The notes: generated by a model from the letters alone, not told the origin. 64,000 bases of DNA from Rhodocyclaceae bacterium (GCA_016791205.1 JAEUNH010000178.1:1-64000); one strand, 5' to 3'; counted from the stretch's first letter, positions 1-11,710 are shown. Made by a program: numbers and translations.

Positions 1-2627
1 GCTTTCGAGCAGATAAGCACCAGGCGCAGGTCGTTGCCGAGCGAAGCGAGCAGGTCGTGCTTTGCGCCGCTGGCGCGGATCTCCACCTCGGCCTGGAGCG
101 AAGAGCCAATCTTGCCGGCGACGCGCAGTTCCTCCAGCACCTTCGACACCTCGGCGCGCACCTCGCGGATCTGCTGCCACCGTGCCAGCAGGACTGACTC
201 TTGCGCCTGTTCTGGCAGGGCATGCCAGGTGGCCAGCATCACGCTGTCGTCCGGGTTCTTCGTCAGTATCTGCCAGATCTCCTCGGCGGTGAAGGTCAGC
301 ACCGGCGCCATCAGGCGGGTCAGCGCCTGCAGAATGTGCCAGAGGGCGCTCTGCGCAGCGCAGCGCGGCTTCGAATTCGTGCCGGTGGTGTACAGGCGGT
401 CCTTGAGGATATCAAGGTAGAAGGCGCCCAGTTCCTCGGAGCAGAAACCCTGCAGCGCCTGGACGACGCGGTGAAATTCGTAGCGCCCGTAGTCCGCCGT
501 CACCTGTTCCTGCAGGCGGCGCGTCAGCGCCAGGGCGTAGCGGTCGATTTCCAGCCATTCTGCCGGCGGCAGCATGTCCCTCGCCGGATCGAAGTCGGCG
601 GTATTGGCGAGCAGGAAGCGCAGGGTGTTGCGGATGCGCCGGTAGCTTTCCACCACGCGCTTGAGGATCTCGTCGGAGATCGACAGCTCGCCCGAATAGT
701 CGGTCGCCGCCACCCACAGGCGCAGCACCTCGGCACCGAGCGTGTCGGACACCTTCTGCGGGACGATCACGTTGCCCTTGGACTTCGACATCTTGTGGCC
801 CTGGCCATCGACGACGAAGCCGTGGGTGAGCAAGCCGTCGTAGGGCGCACGGCCGTCGAGCGCGCAGGCGGTGAGCAGCGAGGAATGGAACCAGCCGCGG
901 TGCTGGTCCGAGCCTTCGAGATAGAGGTCGGCCGGCCACTTGCTGCCGTCGGGATGGCTACCGCGCAGCACCGTCCGGTGCGTCGTGCCGGAATCGAACC
1001 AGACATCGAGCGTGTCGCGCATCTTGTCGTAGTGCGCCGCCCCATGTTCACCTTGGCCCAGCAGTTCGGCCGCGTCGAGCCTGAACCAGGCGTCGATGCC
1101 CTCCTTCTCGACGCGCTGCGCCACCTGTTCGAGCAGTTCCGGCGTGCGCGGATGCAGCTCGCCTGTTTCCTTGTGCAGGAAGAAGGGGATCGGCACGCCC
1201 CAGTTGCGCTGGCGCGAGACGCACCAGTCGGGACGGTTGGCAATCATGGCATGCAGGCGCGCCTGGCCCCAGTCGGGGAAAAACTTCGTCGCCTCGACGG
1301 CTGACAGCGCCGTCTCGCGAAGGGTGCGTCCCTCGACGGGCTGGCGATCCATGCCGACGAACCATTGCGACGTGGCGCGATAGATGATCGGCGTCTTGTG
1401 GCGCCAGCAGTGCATGTAGCTGTGGGTGATCTTGTTCGAGGCGAACAGGCAGCCGACCTCGCGGATCTTTTCGATGATCGCCGCATTGGCCTTCCAGACG
1501 TTGAGGCTGCCGAAGAAAGGCAGGCTTTCGGCAAAACGGCCGTCGCCCTGCACCGGGGTGAGAATTTCCTCGTTGCGCATGCCGTGGCGCTTGCAGGACT
1601 CGAAGTCCTCCAGGCCGTAGGCTGGTGCGCTGTGTACGACCCCGGTACCGGTGTCCAGCGTGACATAGTCGCCGAGATACACGGGCGACTCGCGATCGTA
1701 GAAGGGATGGCGGAACTTCACCAGCGCCAGCGCCGCGCCCTGGCAGGCGCCGAGCACCCTGCCCTCCAGCCCGTAGCGCGCCAACGCCTGGCCGCGCAGC
1801 TCCGCCGCCAGAACCAGCAGGCCGCGCGGTGTGCTAACCAGTTCGTAGGTGAACTCCGGATGCAGGTTGAGCGCCTGGTTGCCGGGAATCGTCCAGGGCG
1901 TCGTCGTCCAGATCACGGCGTAGCAAGGCCCCTCGGGCAGCGCCGGCAGGCCGAAGGCGTGCGCCACGCGGCCGCGCTCGGCATCGTCGAGCGGGAAGGC
2001 GACGTCGATGGCCGGCGACTCCTTGTCCTGGTATTCGACCTCGGCCTCCGCCAGCGCCGAACCGCAGTCGAAGCACCAGTTCACCGGCTTCAGGCCCTTG
2101 AAGAGGAAGCCGCGCCGGTGTATCTCGCCGAGGGCGCGGATCTCGTCGGCCTCGTTGCGGTAGGCCATGGTCAGATAGGGATCGTCCCACTCGCCCAGGA
2201 TGCCCAGGCGGATGAAGTCCTTCTTCTGCCGCTCGACCTGCTCGGCGGCGAAGGCGCGGCACAGAGCGCGCGCCTGGTCGGCCGGCAGGTGCTTGCCGTG
2301 CAGTTTCTCGATCTGGTGCTCGATCGGCAGGCCATGGCAGTCCCAGCCCGGCACGTAGGGCGCGTCGAAGCCGGCCAGCGTCTTCGAGCGGACGATGATG
2401 TCCTTGAGGATCTTGTTGACGGCATGGCCGATGTGGATGTCACCATTGGCGTACGGGGGGCCGTCGTGCAGCACGAAGCGCGGCCGTCCGGCCGAGGCCT
2501 TGCGGATCTTCTGATAGAGCTTGCGGCTCTGCCAGTCGGCCACCCACTGCGGCTCGCGCCTGGCGAGGTCGCCCTTCATCGGGAAGGGGGTGTCGGGAAG
2601 GTTCAGGGTTTTTCGGTAGTCAGCCAT
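1..2627 (-). CDS. ileS: Isoleucyl-tRNA synthetase, 3' end beyond the window
   Basis: Class I aminoacyl-tRNA synthetase that charges tRNA-Ile in the cytoplasm. The frame is open from ATG at 2627 to the left edge, about 875 codons, so the last part (C-terminal zinc-binding region) is missing. The protein starts [20 protein letters not shown], has the ATP-binding motif HIGH ([11 protein letters not shown], about residue 60), the CP1 editing-domain WTTTPWT signature, and KMSKS ([10 protein letters not shown], about residue 610) near [14 protein letters not shown]. It starts one base after the ribF stop, so the two are surely co-transcribed. No anomaly was seen in the visible part. Confidence 0.97.
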   Translation of the reverse strand, partial: MADYRKTLNLPDTPFPMKGDLARREPQWVADWQSRKLYQKIRKASAGRPRFVLHDGPPYANGDIHIGHAVNKILKDIIVRSKTLAGFDAPYVPGWDCHGLPIEHQIEKLHGKHLPADQARALCRAFAAEQVERQKKDFIRLGILGEWDDPYLTMAYRNEADEIRALGEIHRRGFLFKGLKPVNWCFDCGSALAEAEVEYQDKESPAIDVAFPLDDAERGRVAHAFGLPALPEGPCYAVIWTTTPWTIPGNQALNLHPEFTYELVSTPRGLLVLAAELRGQALARYGLEGRVLGACQGAALALVKFRHPFYDRESPVYLGDYVTLDTGTGVVHSAPAYGLEDFESCKRHGMRNEEILTPVQGDGRFAESLPFFGSLNVWKANAAIIEKIREVGCLFASNKITHSYMHCWRHKTPIIYRATSQWFVGMDRQPVEGRTLRETALSAVEATKFFPDWGQARLHAMIANRPDWCVSRQRNWGVPIPFFLHKETGELHPRTPELLEQVAQRVEKEGIDAWFRLDAAELLGQGEHGAAHYDKMRDTLDVWFDSGTTHRTVLRGSHPDGSKWPADLYLEGSDQHRGWFHSSLLTACALDGRAPYDGLLTHGFVVDGQGHKMSKSKGNVIVPQKVSDTLGAEVLRLWVAATDYSGELSISDEILKRVVESYRRIRNTLRFLLANTADFDPARDMLPPAEWLEIDRYALALTRRLQEQVTADYGRYEFHRVVQALQGFCSEELGAFYLDILKDRLYTTGTNSKPRCAAQSALWHILQALTRLMAPVLTFTAEEIWQILTKNPDDSVMLATWHALPEQAQESVLLARWQQIREVRAEVSKVLEELRVAGKIGSSLQAEVEIRASGAKHDLLASLGNDLRLVLICSK

Positions 2628-2628
2628 G

Positions 2629-3579
2629 TCAATCCGTCGTTTGTGCGTTCAGCGCCGCGTGGTGTGCCTTTGCATCGGAGACGTCGCGCGCAATCTGCGC
2701 CGTCAGCGCTTCAAGTGAATCGAATTTCGCCTCGTCGCGCAGCTTGTGCAGGAAGTTCACCCGCAGGTGCGCGCGATAGAGGTCGCCCTGGTAATCGAAG
2801 ATGTAGACTTCCAGCGTCGGCAGTCCGCTCGTACTCACCGTCGGCCGCACACCGAGGCTGGCCACGCCCTCCAGCGGGTATTCGGCTATGCCGTCCACCG
2901 TGACGACGAAGATGCCCGAGAGCGGTGCCTTCAGGCGCTTCAACTGGATGTTGGCGGTGGCGTAGCCCAGCTTGCGGCCGAGCTTCTCGCCATGGATGAC
3001 GCGGCCGGCGATGCAATAGGGGCGCCCCAGCAGACGCTCGGCATGCTCCAAGTCGCCGGCATCGAGGGCCTCCCTCACCGCCGAACTGGAGACGCGCTCG
3101 CCTTCGTGCACCAGGGTTTCCATCGCCTCGACGCCGAAACCGTGCTCCGTCCCGGCCCGCTGCAGCATGGCGAAATCCCCCGTCCGTCCCTTGCCGAAGC
3201 GGAAGTCGTCGCCGATCATCAGATGGCGCACTCCCAGTCCATGCACGATGCGCTCGACGAAGGCCTCCGCCGTCAGCACCGCAAAGCGTGCGTTGAAGGC
3301 GCACACATAGGCCTGGTCGACGCCGCACTCCGCCAGAAGTTGAAGCTTCTCGCGCAGGCTGGCCAGGCGCGCCGGCGCCGACTGCGGGGCGAAGAACTCG
3401 CGCGGATTCGGCTCGAAGGTCATCACCGCCGCCGGCAGGCCGGCCTGTTTCGCCAGCCCGGTCAGCTTTGCCAGCAACGCGCGATGGCCGCGGTGCACCC
3501 CATCGAAGTTGCCGATGGTGAGCACGGTCGAATGCGTGGCGCGGGCGGGGATGCCTCGGAAGACCTGCACGGTGGTCAA
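2629..3579 (-). CDS. ribF: Bifunctional riboflavin kinase / FAD synthetase
   Basis: Converts riboflavin to FMN and FMN to FAD in the cytoplasm. It has 316 residues, normal for the bacterial bifunctional form. The N-terminal adenylyltransferase half has the nucleotide-binding [10 protein letters not shown] (residues 23-32) and [12 protein letters not shown]. The C-terminal flavokinase half shows [11 protein letters not shown] and the usual GVASLG-R-T segment. The ribF-ileS order is widespread in proteobacteria. A lone ATG follows an A+T-rich gap after amiC, so the pair may have its own promoter. Confidence 0.96.
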   Translation of the reverse strand: MTTVQVFRGIPARATHSTVLTIGNFDGVHRGHRALLAKLTGLAKQAGLPAAVMTFEPNPREFFAPQSAPARLASLREKLQLLAECGVDQAYVCAFNARFAVLTAEAFVERIVHGLGVRHLMIGDDFRFGKGRTGDFAMLQRAGTEHGFGVEAMETLVHEGERVSSSAVREALDAGDLEHAERLLGRPYCIAGRVIHGEKLGRKLGYATANIQLKRLKAPLSGIFVVTVDGIAEYPLEGVASLGVRPTVSTSGLPTLEVYIFDYQGDLYRAHLRVNFLHKLRDEAKFDSLEALTAQIARDVSDAKAHHAALNAQTTD

Positions 3580-3606
3580 GTAATTGCCGGGAAACGGCGA
3601 ATTATA

Positions 3607-4851
3607 TCAGTCGAGGCGGACCAGTTTCGACTTGGCCAAGGGCGGATTCTTGGCGAAATAGCCCTTGATGCCCCTCAGGATGGCCTCGGCCATCTTCTCC
3701 TGGTAGGCGTCGTCGTTGAGACGCCGTTCCTCGTCGGGATTGCTGATGAAGGCCGTCTCGATGAGGATGGAGGGAATGTCCGGTGCCTTCAGCACGGCAA
3801 AGCCGGCCTGCTCGACGTGGGGCTTGTGCAGCGTATTCACTCCCCCCAGTTCGCCCAGAACCGCCTTGCCCAGCTTCAGGCTGTCATTGAGCGTCGCGGT
3901 CTGCGAGAGGTCGAGCAGGGTGCGCGCCAGGTGCGGGTCCTTGACGTCGAGATTGACGCCGCCGATCAGGTCGGCGGCGTTCTCGCGCTGCGCCAGCCAG
4001 CGCGCCGCCGAGCTGGAGGCGCCGTTCTCCGAGAGCACGAACACCGAGGAGCCGCGCGCGGTCGGCTTGATGAAGGCATCGGCATGCACGGAAACGAAAA
4101 GGTCGGCCTGCACCCGGCGCGCCTTCTGCACGCGCTGGTGCAAGGGGATGAAGAAGTCGCCGTCGCGCGTCAGCATCGATCGCATGTTCGGCTCGGCGTC
4201 GATCCTCGCCTTGAGACGGCGCGCCACCTGCAGCGTGACGTTCTTCTCTTGGCTGCCGCCGCGGCCGATGGCACCCGGATCCTCGCCGCCATGGCCGGGA
4301 TCGAGCACGATGGTGACCATGCGGGTAATCTGGGGCTCCTGCTGCGGCCCCTTGGACTGGCTTTTCTCGGCCGGCGCCTCGAGCTTTTCCAGCAGGGCCA
4401 GCAATGGATCGTCCGCTACCGTGGGATACAGGTCGAGCACCAGCCGATGGCCGTATTCGCCGACCGGCTTGAGCATGAACACCTGCGGCTGGATCTCGGT
4501 CTTCAACTCGATCACCAGGCGCACCACGCCCGGCTTGTTGCGCCCGGCGCGGATCAGCTTGATGTAGGGATCGGTCTCGGAAATCTTGCTGGGCAGGCTT
4601 TGCAGGACGCTGTTGAACTCGACGCCCTCCAGGTCGACCACCAGCCGCTCCGGGTTCTTCACGACCTGGTGGGTGAAGGCGATCGGCTCGCGGTATTCGA
4701 GCGTCACCCGCGAGTAGTCGCGCGCCGGCCAGACGCGGACGGCGAGGATGTTCGTCGCCGCCTGCCCGACCGGGCTGACCAGCAGCGTCAGGGTTGCGCC
4801 GGCGTATTTAAGGAAATCGCGGCGACGGAAGGAGGGAGCCTGCTCAGACAT
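3607..4851 (-). CDS. amiC: N-acetylmuramoyl-L-alanine amidase (AmiC type, Tat signal)
   Basis: Periplasmic zinc amidase that cleaves septal peptidoglycan during daughter-cell separation. The chosen ATG at 4851 gives 413 residues and puts a twin-arginine signal (RRRDFLKYAG, about residues 8-17) at the N terminus. An AMIN targeting domain covers roughly residues 35-130. The Amidase_3 catalytic domain starts at LDPGHGGEDPG (about residue 180) and continues with SVHADAF and ETAFISNPDEE, which hold the zinc ligands and catalytic glutamate. The gene overlaps the tsaE end by 64 bases, and the tsaE-ami order is common. Longer starts upstream would spoil the Tat signal. Confidence 0.94.
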   Translation of the reverse strand: MSEQAPSFRRRDFLKYAGATLTLLVSPVGQAATNILAVRVWPARDYSRVTLEYREPIAFTHQVVKNPERLVVDLEGVEFNSVLQSLPSKISETDPYIKLIRAGRNKPGVVRLVIELKTEIQPQVFMLKPVGEYGHRLVLDLYPTVADDPLLALLEKLEAPAEKSQSKGPQQEPQITRMVTIVLDPGHGGEDPGAIGRGGSQEKNVTLQVARRLKARIDAEPNMRSMLTRDGDFFIPLHQRVQKARRVQADLFVSVHADAFIKPTARGSSVFVLSENGASSSAARWLAQRENAADLIGGVNLDVKDPHLARTLLDLSQTATLNDSLKLGKAVLGELGGVNTLHKPHVEQAGFAVLKAPDIPSILIETAFISNPDEERRLNDDAYQEKMAEAILRGIKGYFAKNPPLAKSKLVRLD

Positions 4852-5273
4852 GCACGCCCCGACTCGGTGAGAGGGATAAATTCGGCTCGCCGTCCGCCGC
4901 CCTCGACAGCGAGCGCGATGCGCATGTCGGCCTGGGCAAGGTAATCCCCGGCCTTCTCCGGCCATTCGACGAGGCAGACCGCCCCGCCCTGCAAGTATTC
5001 TTCCATGCCCGCATCCAGGTATTCTTCCGGTTGGCTGAACCGATAAAAATCAAAGTGATGCAAGTTTAATCTAGAAATAGCATAAAGTTCAACGAGAGTA
5101 AAGGTCGGACTTTTCACGTTCCCCGCATAACCCAGACCGCGCAGCACGCCGCGCACGAGGGTGGTCTTGCCGCTGCCGAGCTCGCCTTCGAGGTAAATCA
5201 CCAGACCTGGTGCCAGCGCCTGCGCCAGGCGAGCACCCAACGCCAGCGTCGCCGCTTCGTCTGGCAGGCTCAT
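4788..5273 (-). CDS. tsaE: tRNA threonylcarbamoyladenosine biosynthesis ATPase TsaE
   Basis: P-loop ATPase partner of TsaBD in making the t6A modification at position 37 of ANN-decoding tRNAs. The ATG at 5273 (MSLPDEAATLALG) gives 161 residues, the usual family size. Walker A is GELGSGKTTLVRG (about residues 34-46), followed by the family signature SPTFTLVELY and HHFDFYR. The last 64 bases overlap amiC in another frame. The divergent queG begins only nine bases away, so promoter elements of each gene must lie in the other's coding sequence. Confidence 0.94.
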   Translation of the reverse strand: MSLPDEAATLALGARLAQALAPGLVIYLEGELGSGKTTLVRGVLRGLGYAGNVKSPTFTLVELYAISRLNLHHFDFYRFSQPEEYLDAGMEEYLQGGAVCLVEWPEKAGDYLAQADMRIALAVEGGGRRAEFIPLTESGRACLSRLPPSVAAISLNTPAQP

Positions 5274-5282
5274 GGACAAGCT

Positions 5283-6343
<1,061 letters not shown>

Positions 6344-6356
<13 letters not shown>

Positions 6357-6466
6357 GGCGGCACCCAGCGCCAGCCAAGCCCGGCGCCGAATGGGATCAT
6401 CGCACAGCCGGCCGTGATGAAGCCGGCGATGCAGAAATGGATGAAGAGGACGAGATCGGCCAGCAT
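6344..6466 (-). pseudogene. Truncated DUF2784-like membrane protein remnant
   Basis: The first 40 residues of what reads like a DUF2784 protein: MLADLVLFIHFCIAGF, then IPFGAGLGWRWV. The frame then runs into the 3' end of queG and stops. The family normally continues for another 70-90 residues with a second membrane segment and a CPLT motif; none of that is present. The start lies 22 bases after the sseA stop on the same strand. I read this as an operon-distal gene cut off by a deletion or rearrangement that joined it to queG. The family assignment is from recall of the pattern, so it is moderate. Confidence 0.5.
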
Positions 6467-6488
6467 GCCCGCGCCGACCGAACAGGCC

Positions 6489-7343
6489 TCAGGGGCCGGT
6501 CGCCACCGGCCGCACCGGATCGGCGCACCACTCGCTCCAGGAGCCGGGATAGAGCCGCGAGCCGGCAAGCCCTGCCACTTCCATGGCCAGCAGGTTGTGG
6601 CAGGCCGTCACGCCCGAACCGCAGGAATGCACTACCTCGGCCACGCCGCGCCCGGCCAGCAGGGCCTCATACTCGGCGCGCAGCGCTTCAGCCGGCTTGA
6701 AGCGCCCGTCGGGCAGGAGGTTGTCCTTGAAAAAGCGGTTCACCGCGCCGGGGATGTGGCCGGCGACCGGATCGAGCGTCTCGTTCTCGCCGCGGAAGCG
6801 CTGCGGGTTGCGCGCATCGAGCAAGCGGACGCCGTCCTGCGCAGACCGACTTTTCTCCACGAAGCGCACGTCGACCGTCATTTCCGGCCGCAGCCGCGGC
6901 ACGAAGACTGCATGGGGGTGTTTCGTCTCGGCGTCGCTCGTCTCGTGGCCGGCCGCCTCCCAGGCGTTGATCCCGCCGTCGAGCAGCGCCACGGCGTCGT
7001 GGCCGAGCCAGCGCAGCATCCACCACATGCGCACAGCGTAGGTCCCGCCGGCGTCGTCGTAGACCACCACCTGGGTGTCGTCGCCGACACCCCACTCTCC
7101 CAGCTTGGCGGCGAAGCGCGCCGGATCGGGCAACGGATGGCGGCCGGTCTTGCCGGTGATCGGCCCGGAAAGATCGCGCTCGAGATGGGCATAAATCGCC
7201 CCCGGGATATGCACCTCGCGGTAAGCAAGTTCCCCGGCGTGCGGATGCACCAGGTCGAAGGAGCAGTCAAAGACGCGCCAGCGGGCGTCGTGCAGGTGGT
7301 GGGCCAGATCGGCGACGCCGACCAGGGTAGCGAAGGCCCTCAT
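6489..7343 (-). CDS. sseA: Sulfurtransferase, 3-mercaptopyruvate type
   Basis: Two-rhodanese-domain enzyme moving sulfane sulfur from 3-mercaptopyruvate (or thiosulfate) to thiol or cyanide acceptors. The ATG at 7343 gives 284 residues and overlaps the previous stop in ATGA. The inactive N-terminal rhodanese contains DLVHPHAGELAYREVHIPGA; the C-terminal domain has DARNPQRFRGE and the active-site loop CGSGVTACHN (Cys near residue 240). The CGSGVT loop is typical of mercaptopyruvate rather than thiosulfate sulfurtransferases. A dispersed 28-bp motif lies in the variable linker before the second domain. An export signal is not seen, so it should act in the cytoplasm. Confidence 0.93.
   Translation of the reverse strand: MRAFATLVGVADLAHHLHDARWRVFDCSFDLVHPHAGELAYREVHIPGAIYAHLERDLSGPITGKTGRHPLPDPARFAAKLGEWGVGDDTQVVVYDDAGGTYAVRMWWMLRWLGHDAVALLDGGINAWEAAGHETSDAETKHPHAVFVPRLRPEMTVDVRFVEKSRSAQDGVRLLDARNPQRFRGENETLDPVAGHIPGAVNRFFKDNLLPDGRFKPAEALRAEYEALLAGRGVAEVVHSCGSGVTACHNLLAMEVAGLAGSRLYPGSWSEWCADPVRPVATGP
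6829..6856 (-). repeat. Dispersed 28-bp motif, copy 2 (in sseA)
   Basis: Matches 24 of 28 consensus positions, in the same orientation as sseA but in a different reading frame from copies 3, 7 and 9; it reads E-K-S-R-S-A-Q-D-G-V. Confidence 0.8.
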
Positions 7344-7684
7344 GCCTCCAGCCAGCCGTGCGCTTCCTGCTCGTCGGCAAAGACCCGCATCTCGGCATCG
7401 ACGAAGATCTGCGACAGCCAGGCGCTCCAGGTCACCCACTGCGAATCGGTCAGCACGGCGATGCGGCCGAAATCGTGGCTGTGGGCACGCGCGAACTTGA
7501 TCTCCTCCCAGGCCATGTCGAGCGTGAAGTCCGCCATCTGACGCAAGTCGAAGAGCAGGTTCACCTCGCCCTCGAACTTCACCTTGAAATTGACCAGCTC
7601 CTCGAACTCCTTGTAGTCGGCCAGGCTGAATTCGCCATAAACGGTGACGGTGACCAGCCCGTCCTGATGGTCGGTGACGATCAT
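7340..7684 (-). CDS. SpoIIAA-like (STAS/SEC14-type) small protein
   Basis: A soluble protein of 114 residues. Its pattern (IVTDHQDGLVTVTVYGEFSL, then LLFDLRQM-DFTLDMAWEEIKFA and a final W-tryptophan-rich helix pair) fits the SpoIIAA-like family, which folds like STAS anti-sigma antagonists but usually lacks the phosphorylated serine. No biochemical role is established for most members. It is translationally coupled to sseA by a 4-base overlap, so a link to sulfur transfer or to membrane or stress control is possible but unproven. Confidence 0.75.
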   Translation of the reverse strand: MIVTDHQDGLVTVTVYGEFSLADYKEFEELVNFKVKFEGEVNLLFDLRQMADFTLDMAWEEIKFARAHSHDFGRIAVLTDSQWVTWSAWLSQIFVDAEMRVFADEQEAHGWLEA

Positions 7685-7717
7685 GATGCCTCCCGAAGTT
7701 TTGCGCTTGCCACTATA

Positions 7718-8578
7718 TCAATCCTGCTCCACCGGCGCACGCGATTGGGCCGAGGCCAGCAATCCGCTGGCGACGATCAGCCCGATGGCCAGCCAGGAAG
7801 GCCAAGGCAGCACCTCCTCCCACAGCAGCACGCCGAACAGGCTGGCGAAGACCACCGTGCTGTAGGCCAGGCTGGCCGAGACCAGGGTGCTGCCCCGCTT
7901 GTAGGCGCGGGTCATGGCCAGCTGGGCCAGCGCGCCGAAGCCGCCCACGCCGAGCACCAGCAGGGCGCCGCGCCCGCTCAAGTCATGCATCGGTTCGCCC
8001 GCCGCCAGCCAAGGCAAGCCGATCAGGGTCGAGGCCAGGGAAAAATAGAACACCGTGCGCCACTCCGGCTCGCCCAGTCGCCCTAGCTGGCGCACGTTGA
8101 AATAGGCCACCCCTGCGCCGGCGCCCGAGGCCAGCGCCGCCAGCCCCCCCAGCCATTGCTCGGCAGCGAAGCTCGGCCGCAACAGCAGGACTACGCCGGC
8201 CAGGCCCAGCGCCAGAGCCAGATAGAGCGCGGCGCGCACCCGCTCGCCCGCCCAAACGGCGAGGATCAGGGCCAGGAACAGCGGCGAAGTGTAGTTCAGC
8301 GTCACCGCCGTGGCCAGCGGCAGCACGCTGATGGCGTAGAAATACAGCAGCAGCGAAGCCGAGCCGGTCAGGCTGCGCCAGAGATGGGCGCGCCAGTGGG
8401 GCGTGGCGAGCGCCAGGCGGCGCAGCAGCACGAAGCCCGCCAGGCCGGCGAGCGCGATGGCGCCGCGGTAGAACACCAGCTCGGCGGCCGAGAACAGGCT
8501 GGCGCCGAGCTTGACGCAGACGCCCATGCAGGCAAACAGCGCGCTCGCCACGATCATCCACAAGGATTGCAAATTCAT
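7718..8578 (-). CDS. EamA/DMT-family transporter
   Basis: Inner-membrane permease of 286 residues with about ten hydrophobic helices arranged as two EamA repeats (first near residues 1-135, second near 145-280). ATG at 8578 (MNLQSLWMIVASALFACMG) places the first helix at the N terminus; a longer in-frame extension to 8737 is hydrophilic and unlikely. Family members export amino acids, nucleosides or other small metabolites; nothing in the sequence fixes the substrate. It is divergent from xseB across a 143-base gap. Confidence 0.88.
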   Translation of the reverse strand: MNLQSLWMIVASALFACMGVCVKLGASLFSAAELVFYRGAIALAGLAGFVLLRRLALATPHWRAHLWRSLTGSASLLLYFYAISVLPLATAVTLNYTSPLFLALILAVWAGERVRAALYLALALGLAGVVLLLRPSFAAEQWLGGLAALASGAGAGVAYFNVRQLGRLGEPEWRTVFYFSLASTLIGLPWLAAGEPMHDLSGRGALLVLGVGGFGALAQLAMTRAYKRGSTLVSASLAYSTVVFASLFGVLLWEEVLPWPSWLAIGLIVASGLLASAQSRAPVEQD

Positions 8579-8721
8579 CTGCGGGAGCGCTTCGAGCCGA
8601 GGCCGGGGAACGATCTCAAGTCGTTGCTGCCATTGCGAAAAGTCACCGAGTATAGTCGAAGGCGGGATGCCCGGATGAGGGCAATACGCTATGATTACGC
8701 TTTGCCTGTCAGCAAGCCCCA

Positions 8722-8958
8722 ATGAATCAAGCCGCAAATGACAAGCCGCCGCTGTCTTTCGAGGCGGCGCTGGCCGAACTCGAATCCCTCGTGCAGGGCA
8801 TGGAGTCCGGCAAGCTCAGCCTGGAAGAATCGCTCGCCGCCTACCAGCGCGGCGCCGTCCTGCTCAAGCATTGCCAGGGCGCGCTGGCAGCGGCCGAGCA
8901 GAAGATCCAGGTGCTGGAGGCGGGCGAACTGCGCGATCTGTCCGGCGCGCCGGAATAA
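8722..8958 (+). CDS. xseB: Exodeoxyribonuclease VII small subunit
   Basis: A helical 78-residue subunit that joins XseA to form the single-strand-specific exonuclease VII. The sequence FEAALAELESLVQGMESGKL and then LEESLAAYQRG, LLKHCQ is the family signature. It is followed after five bases by ispA and then dxs, the classical xseB-ispA-dxs operon. Confidence 0.96.
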   Translation: MNQAANDKPPLSFEAALAELESLVQGMESGKLSLEESLAAYQRGAVLLKHCQGALAAAEQKIQVLEAGELRDLSGAPE

Positions 8959-8963
8959 ACCCG

Positions 8964-9851
8964 ATGGATTTCCAGAGCTGGATGACTGCCGTGCAGCAGC
9001 GCACCGAGCGTGCGCTGGAAAACCTGCTGCCCGCCGCCGACATTGCCCCTCAGCGCCTGCACCGGGCGATGCGCTACGCCACCCTCGGCGGCGGCAAGCG
9101 GATTCGTCCCCTGCTGTGCCATGCCGCCGGAGAACTTGCCGGCGCCAATCCGGCGCGCCTCGACATCGCCGGCTGCGCCGTCGAGATGATCCACGCCTAC
9201 TCCCTGGTGCACGACGACCTGCCCTGCATGGACGACGACGTCCTGCGCCGCGGCAAGCCGACCTGCCATGTCGAGTACGACGAGGCCACCGCGCTGCTGG
9301 TCGGCGACGCCCTGCAGTCGCAGGCCTTCCTGCTGCTCGCCGACCACGTCCTGGCCGACGATCCGCAGCGCCAGCTCGGCATGCTTCGGCTGCTGGCACA
9401 GGCGGCCGGCTCGCGCGGCATGGCCGGCGGCCAGATGATCGACATCGAGGGCACCGGCCAGCAATTGACACGCGCCGAGCTGGAGTTCATGCATGTGCAC
9501 AAGACCGGCGCCCTGATCCGCTCGGCGATCCTGCTCGGCGCCCAATGCGGCACGCCGCTGCCGGATGACGAGCTGGCGCGCCTCGACCACTTCGCCAAGC
9601 GAGTCGGCCTGCTTTTCCAGGTGGTCGACGACCTCCTCGACGCCGAGGCCAGCACGGCGACGCTCGGCAAGACGGCCGGCAAGGACGCCGCCCAGGGCAA
9701 GGCCACCTATGTCAGCGCGATGGGCCTGGGCGAAGCACGCGAGTTGGCCAATGCCCTGCGCAGCGAAGCGCGGGAGGCCATCGAGGCCTTCGGCGAGCGC
9801 GGCCGCCGCCTGCACGAGCTGGCCCACTTCATCGTCAGCCGCAAGTTCTGA
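8964..9851 (+). CDS. ispA: Farnesyl diphosphate synthase
   Basis: Condenses DMAPP/GPP with IPP to make farnesyl diphosphate in the cytoplasm. It has 295 residues from ATG 8964 (MDFQSWM). The first aspartate-rich motif is [16 protein letters not shown] and the second is FQVVDDLLD, with GGGKRIRP for IPP binding and TGALI between them. The residues before the first Asp motif and its extra two residues are those of short-chain (C15) type I bacterial enzymes. It sits between xseB and dxs. Confidence 0.95.
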   Translation: MDFQSWMTAVQQRTERALENLLPAADIAPQRLHRAMRYATLGGGKRIRPLLCHAAGELAGANPARLDIAGCAVEMIHAYSLVHDDLPCMDDDVLRRGKPTCHVEYDEATALLVGDALQSQAFLLLADHVLADDPQRQLGMLRLLAQAAGSRGMAGGQMIDIEGTGQQLTRAELEFMHVHKTGALIRSAILLGAQCGTPLPDDELARLDHFAKRVGLLFQVVDDLLDAEASTATLGKTAGKDAAQGKATYVSAMGLGEARELANALRSEAREAIEAFGERGRRLHELAHFIVSRKF

Positions 9852-9859
9852 AGCGCTCC

Positions 9860-11710
9860 ATGTCCGTCTATCCTCTGCTCGATACCGTCAACAGCCCCGC
9901 CGAATTGCGCCTGCTCGAGCGCAAGCAATTGCCGCAGCTGGCGCAGGAGCTGCGCGAATTCCTCATCGAGTCGGTGTCGAAGACCGGCGGCCACCTGTCG
10001 TCGAACCTCGGCACGGTGGAACTGACCATCGCCCTGCACTACGTCTTCAACACGCCGGAGGATCGGCTGGTCTGGGACGTCGGCCACCAGACCTACGCCC
10101 ACAAGGTGCTCACCGGCCGGCGCGCCGGCATGGCCAGGCTGAGGATGCTGGGGGGCGTCTCGGGCTTCCCGCGTCGCGACGAAAGCCCCTACGACACCTT
10201 CGGCACGGGACATTCCTCGACATCCATCTCCGCCGCCCTGGGCATGGCCATCGGCGCACGGGACAGGGGCGAGCAGAAGCACGTCGTCGCCGTCATCGGC
10301 GACGGCGCCATGACCGCCGGCATGGCCTTCGAGGCGCTCAACAACGCCGGCGTGGCGGACGCCAACCTGCTGGTCATCCTCAACGACAACGACATGTCGA
10401 TTTCGCCGCCGGTGGGGGCGCTCAACAAGTACCTGGCGCGGCTGTTTTCCGGCCACGCCTTCAACGCCGCCCGCCGCGCCGGCGAGAAGGTGCTCGGCGT
10501 CTCTCCCTCTTTGCTGGAGTTCGCCAAGCGCACCGAGGAGCACCTCAAGGGCATGGTCACGCCGGGCACCCTGTTCGAGGAATTCGGCTTCAACTACATC
10601 GGCCCGATCGACGGCCACGACCTCGACTCGCTGGTGCCGACCTTGCGCAACATTGCCGAGCTGAAGGGCCCGCAGTTCCTCCACGTCATCACCAAGAAGG
10701 GCCAGGGCTACAAGCTGGCCGAGGCCGACCCGGTGCTGTATCACGGCGTGTCGAAGTTCGACCACGCCAACGGCATCCAGCAGGGCAAGGGCGGCCGCCT
10801 CAGCTACACCCAGATTTTCGGCGACTGGCTGTGCGACATGGCTGGACAAGACGCGCGCCTGGTGGCCGTCACCCCGGCCATGAAGGAAGGCTCGGGCATG
10901 GTGCGTTTCGCCGAGGAATTCCCCCAGCGCTTCCACGATGTCGGCATCGCCGAGCAGCACGCCCTGACTTTCGCCGCCGGGCTGGCCTGCGAGGGCATCA
11001 AGCCGGTGGTGGCGATCTACTCGACCTTCCTGCAGCGCGCCTACGACCAGCTGATCCACGACATCGCCCTGCAGAACCTGCCGGTGATGCTGGCCATCGA
11101 CCGCGGCGGCCTGGTCGGCGCCGACGGCGCCACCCACAACGGCGCCTTCGACCTGTCCTACCTGACCTGCGTGCCGAACATGGTGGTGATGGCCCCGGCC
11201 GACGAGCACGAATGCCGGCAGATGCTGACCACGGCCTTCCTCCACGACGGCCCCAGCGCCGTGCGCTACCCGCGCGGCCACGGCCCCGGCGTGCCCCTGC
11301 AGCAGGAACTGGCCGCGCTGCCGCTCGGCAAGGGGGAAATCCGCCGCTCCGGATCGCGTATCGCCCTGCTCGCCTTCGGCAGCCTGCTGGCGCCCGCCCT
11401 GGAAGCGGGCGACATGCTCAACGCCAGCGTCGCCAACATGCGCTTCGTCAAGCCGCTCGACCACGAACTCGTCAGGGAACTGGCCTTCGGCCACGACCTG
11501 CTGGTGACAATCGAGGAAAATGTGGTCATAGGCGGCGCCGGCGCCGAAGTGGCCCGCTCGCTGGAAGAGCAGGGCCTCAAAACCCGCCTGCTGCGCCTGG
11601 GCCTGCCAGACCGCTTCACCGAGCACGGCGATTCCGGCCTGCTGCTGGCGCAACTCGGGCTCGATGCCAAGGGCATTGCCGAACGGGTCAACCGGGCAAT
11701 ACTTGAGTGA
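9860..11710 (+). CDS. dxs: 1-deoxy-D-xylulose-5-phosphate synthase
   Basis: Thiamine-diphosphate enzyme that makes DXP from pyruvate and glyceraldehyde 3-phosphate, the entry step of the MEP isoprenoid pathway and a source of thiamine and pyridoxal precursors. It has 616 residues. Domain I has the cofactor motif [18 protein letters not shown], preceded by [12 protein letters not shown]; domain II carries DVGIAEQHA with the catalytic Glu; domain III has the [14 protein letters not shown] loop nearby and a C-terminal transketolase domain. It begins eight bases after ispA. Confidence 0.97.
   Translation: MSVYPLLDTVNSPAELRLLERKQLPQLAQELREFLIESVSKTGGHLSSNLGTVELTIALHYVFNTPEDRLVWDVGHQTYAHKVLTGRRAGMARLRMLGGVSGFPRRDESPYDTFGTGHSSTSISAALGMAIGARDRGEQKHVVAVIGDGAMTAGMAFEALNNAGVADANLLVILNDNDMSISPPVGALNKYLARLFSGHAFNAARRAGEKVLGVSPSLLEFAKRTEEHLKGMVTPGTLFEEFGFNYIGPIDGHDLDSLVPTLRNIAELKGPQFLHVITKKGQGYKLAEADPVLYHGVSKFDHANGIQQGKGGRLSYTQIFGDWLCDMAGQDARLVAVTPAMKEGSGMVRFAEEFPQRFHDVGIAEQHALTFAAGLACEGIKPVVAIYSTFLQRAYDQLIHDIALQNLPVMLAIDRGGLVGADGATHNGAFDLSYLTCVPNMVVMAPADEHECRQMLTTAFLHDGPSAVRYPRGHGPGVPLQQELAALPLGKGEIRRSGSRIALLAFGSLLAPALEAGDMLNASVANMRFVKPLDHELVRELAFGHDLLVTIEENVVIGGAGAEVARSLEEQGLKTRLLRLGLPDRFTEHGDSGLLLAQLGLDAKGIAERVNRAILE

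Noticed and set aside
176..202. Possible extra copy of the dispersed motif inside ileS
   Set aside because: Only 17 of 27 positions agree, with the centre unmatched; too weak to claim.
5096..5116. AAAGGTCGGACTTTT in tsaE, resembling the motif
   Set aside because: It encodes the conserved K-S-P-T-F segment of TsaE, and the bases do not line up with the consensus without a gap.
8637..8670. AAAAGTC sequence upstream of the DMT transporter gene
   Set aside because: Shares only the AAAAGTC start of the motif; the rest does not align.
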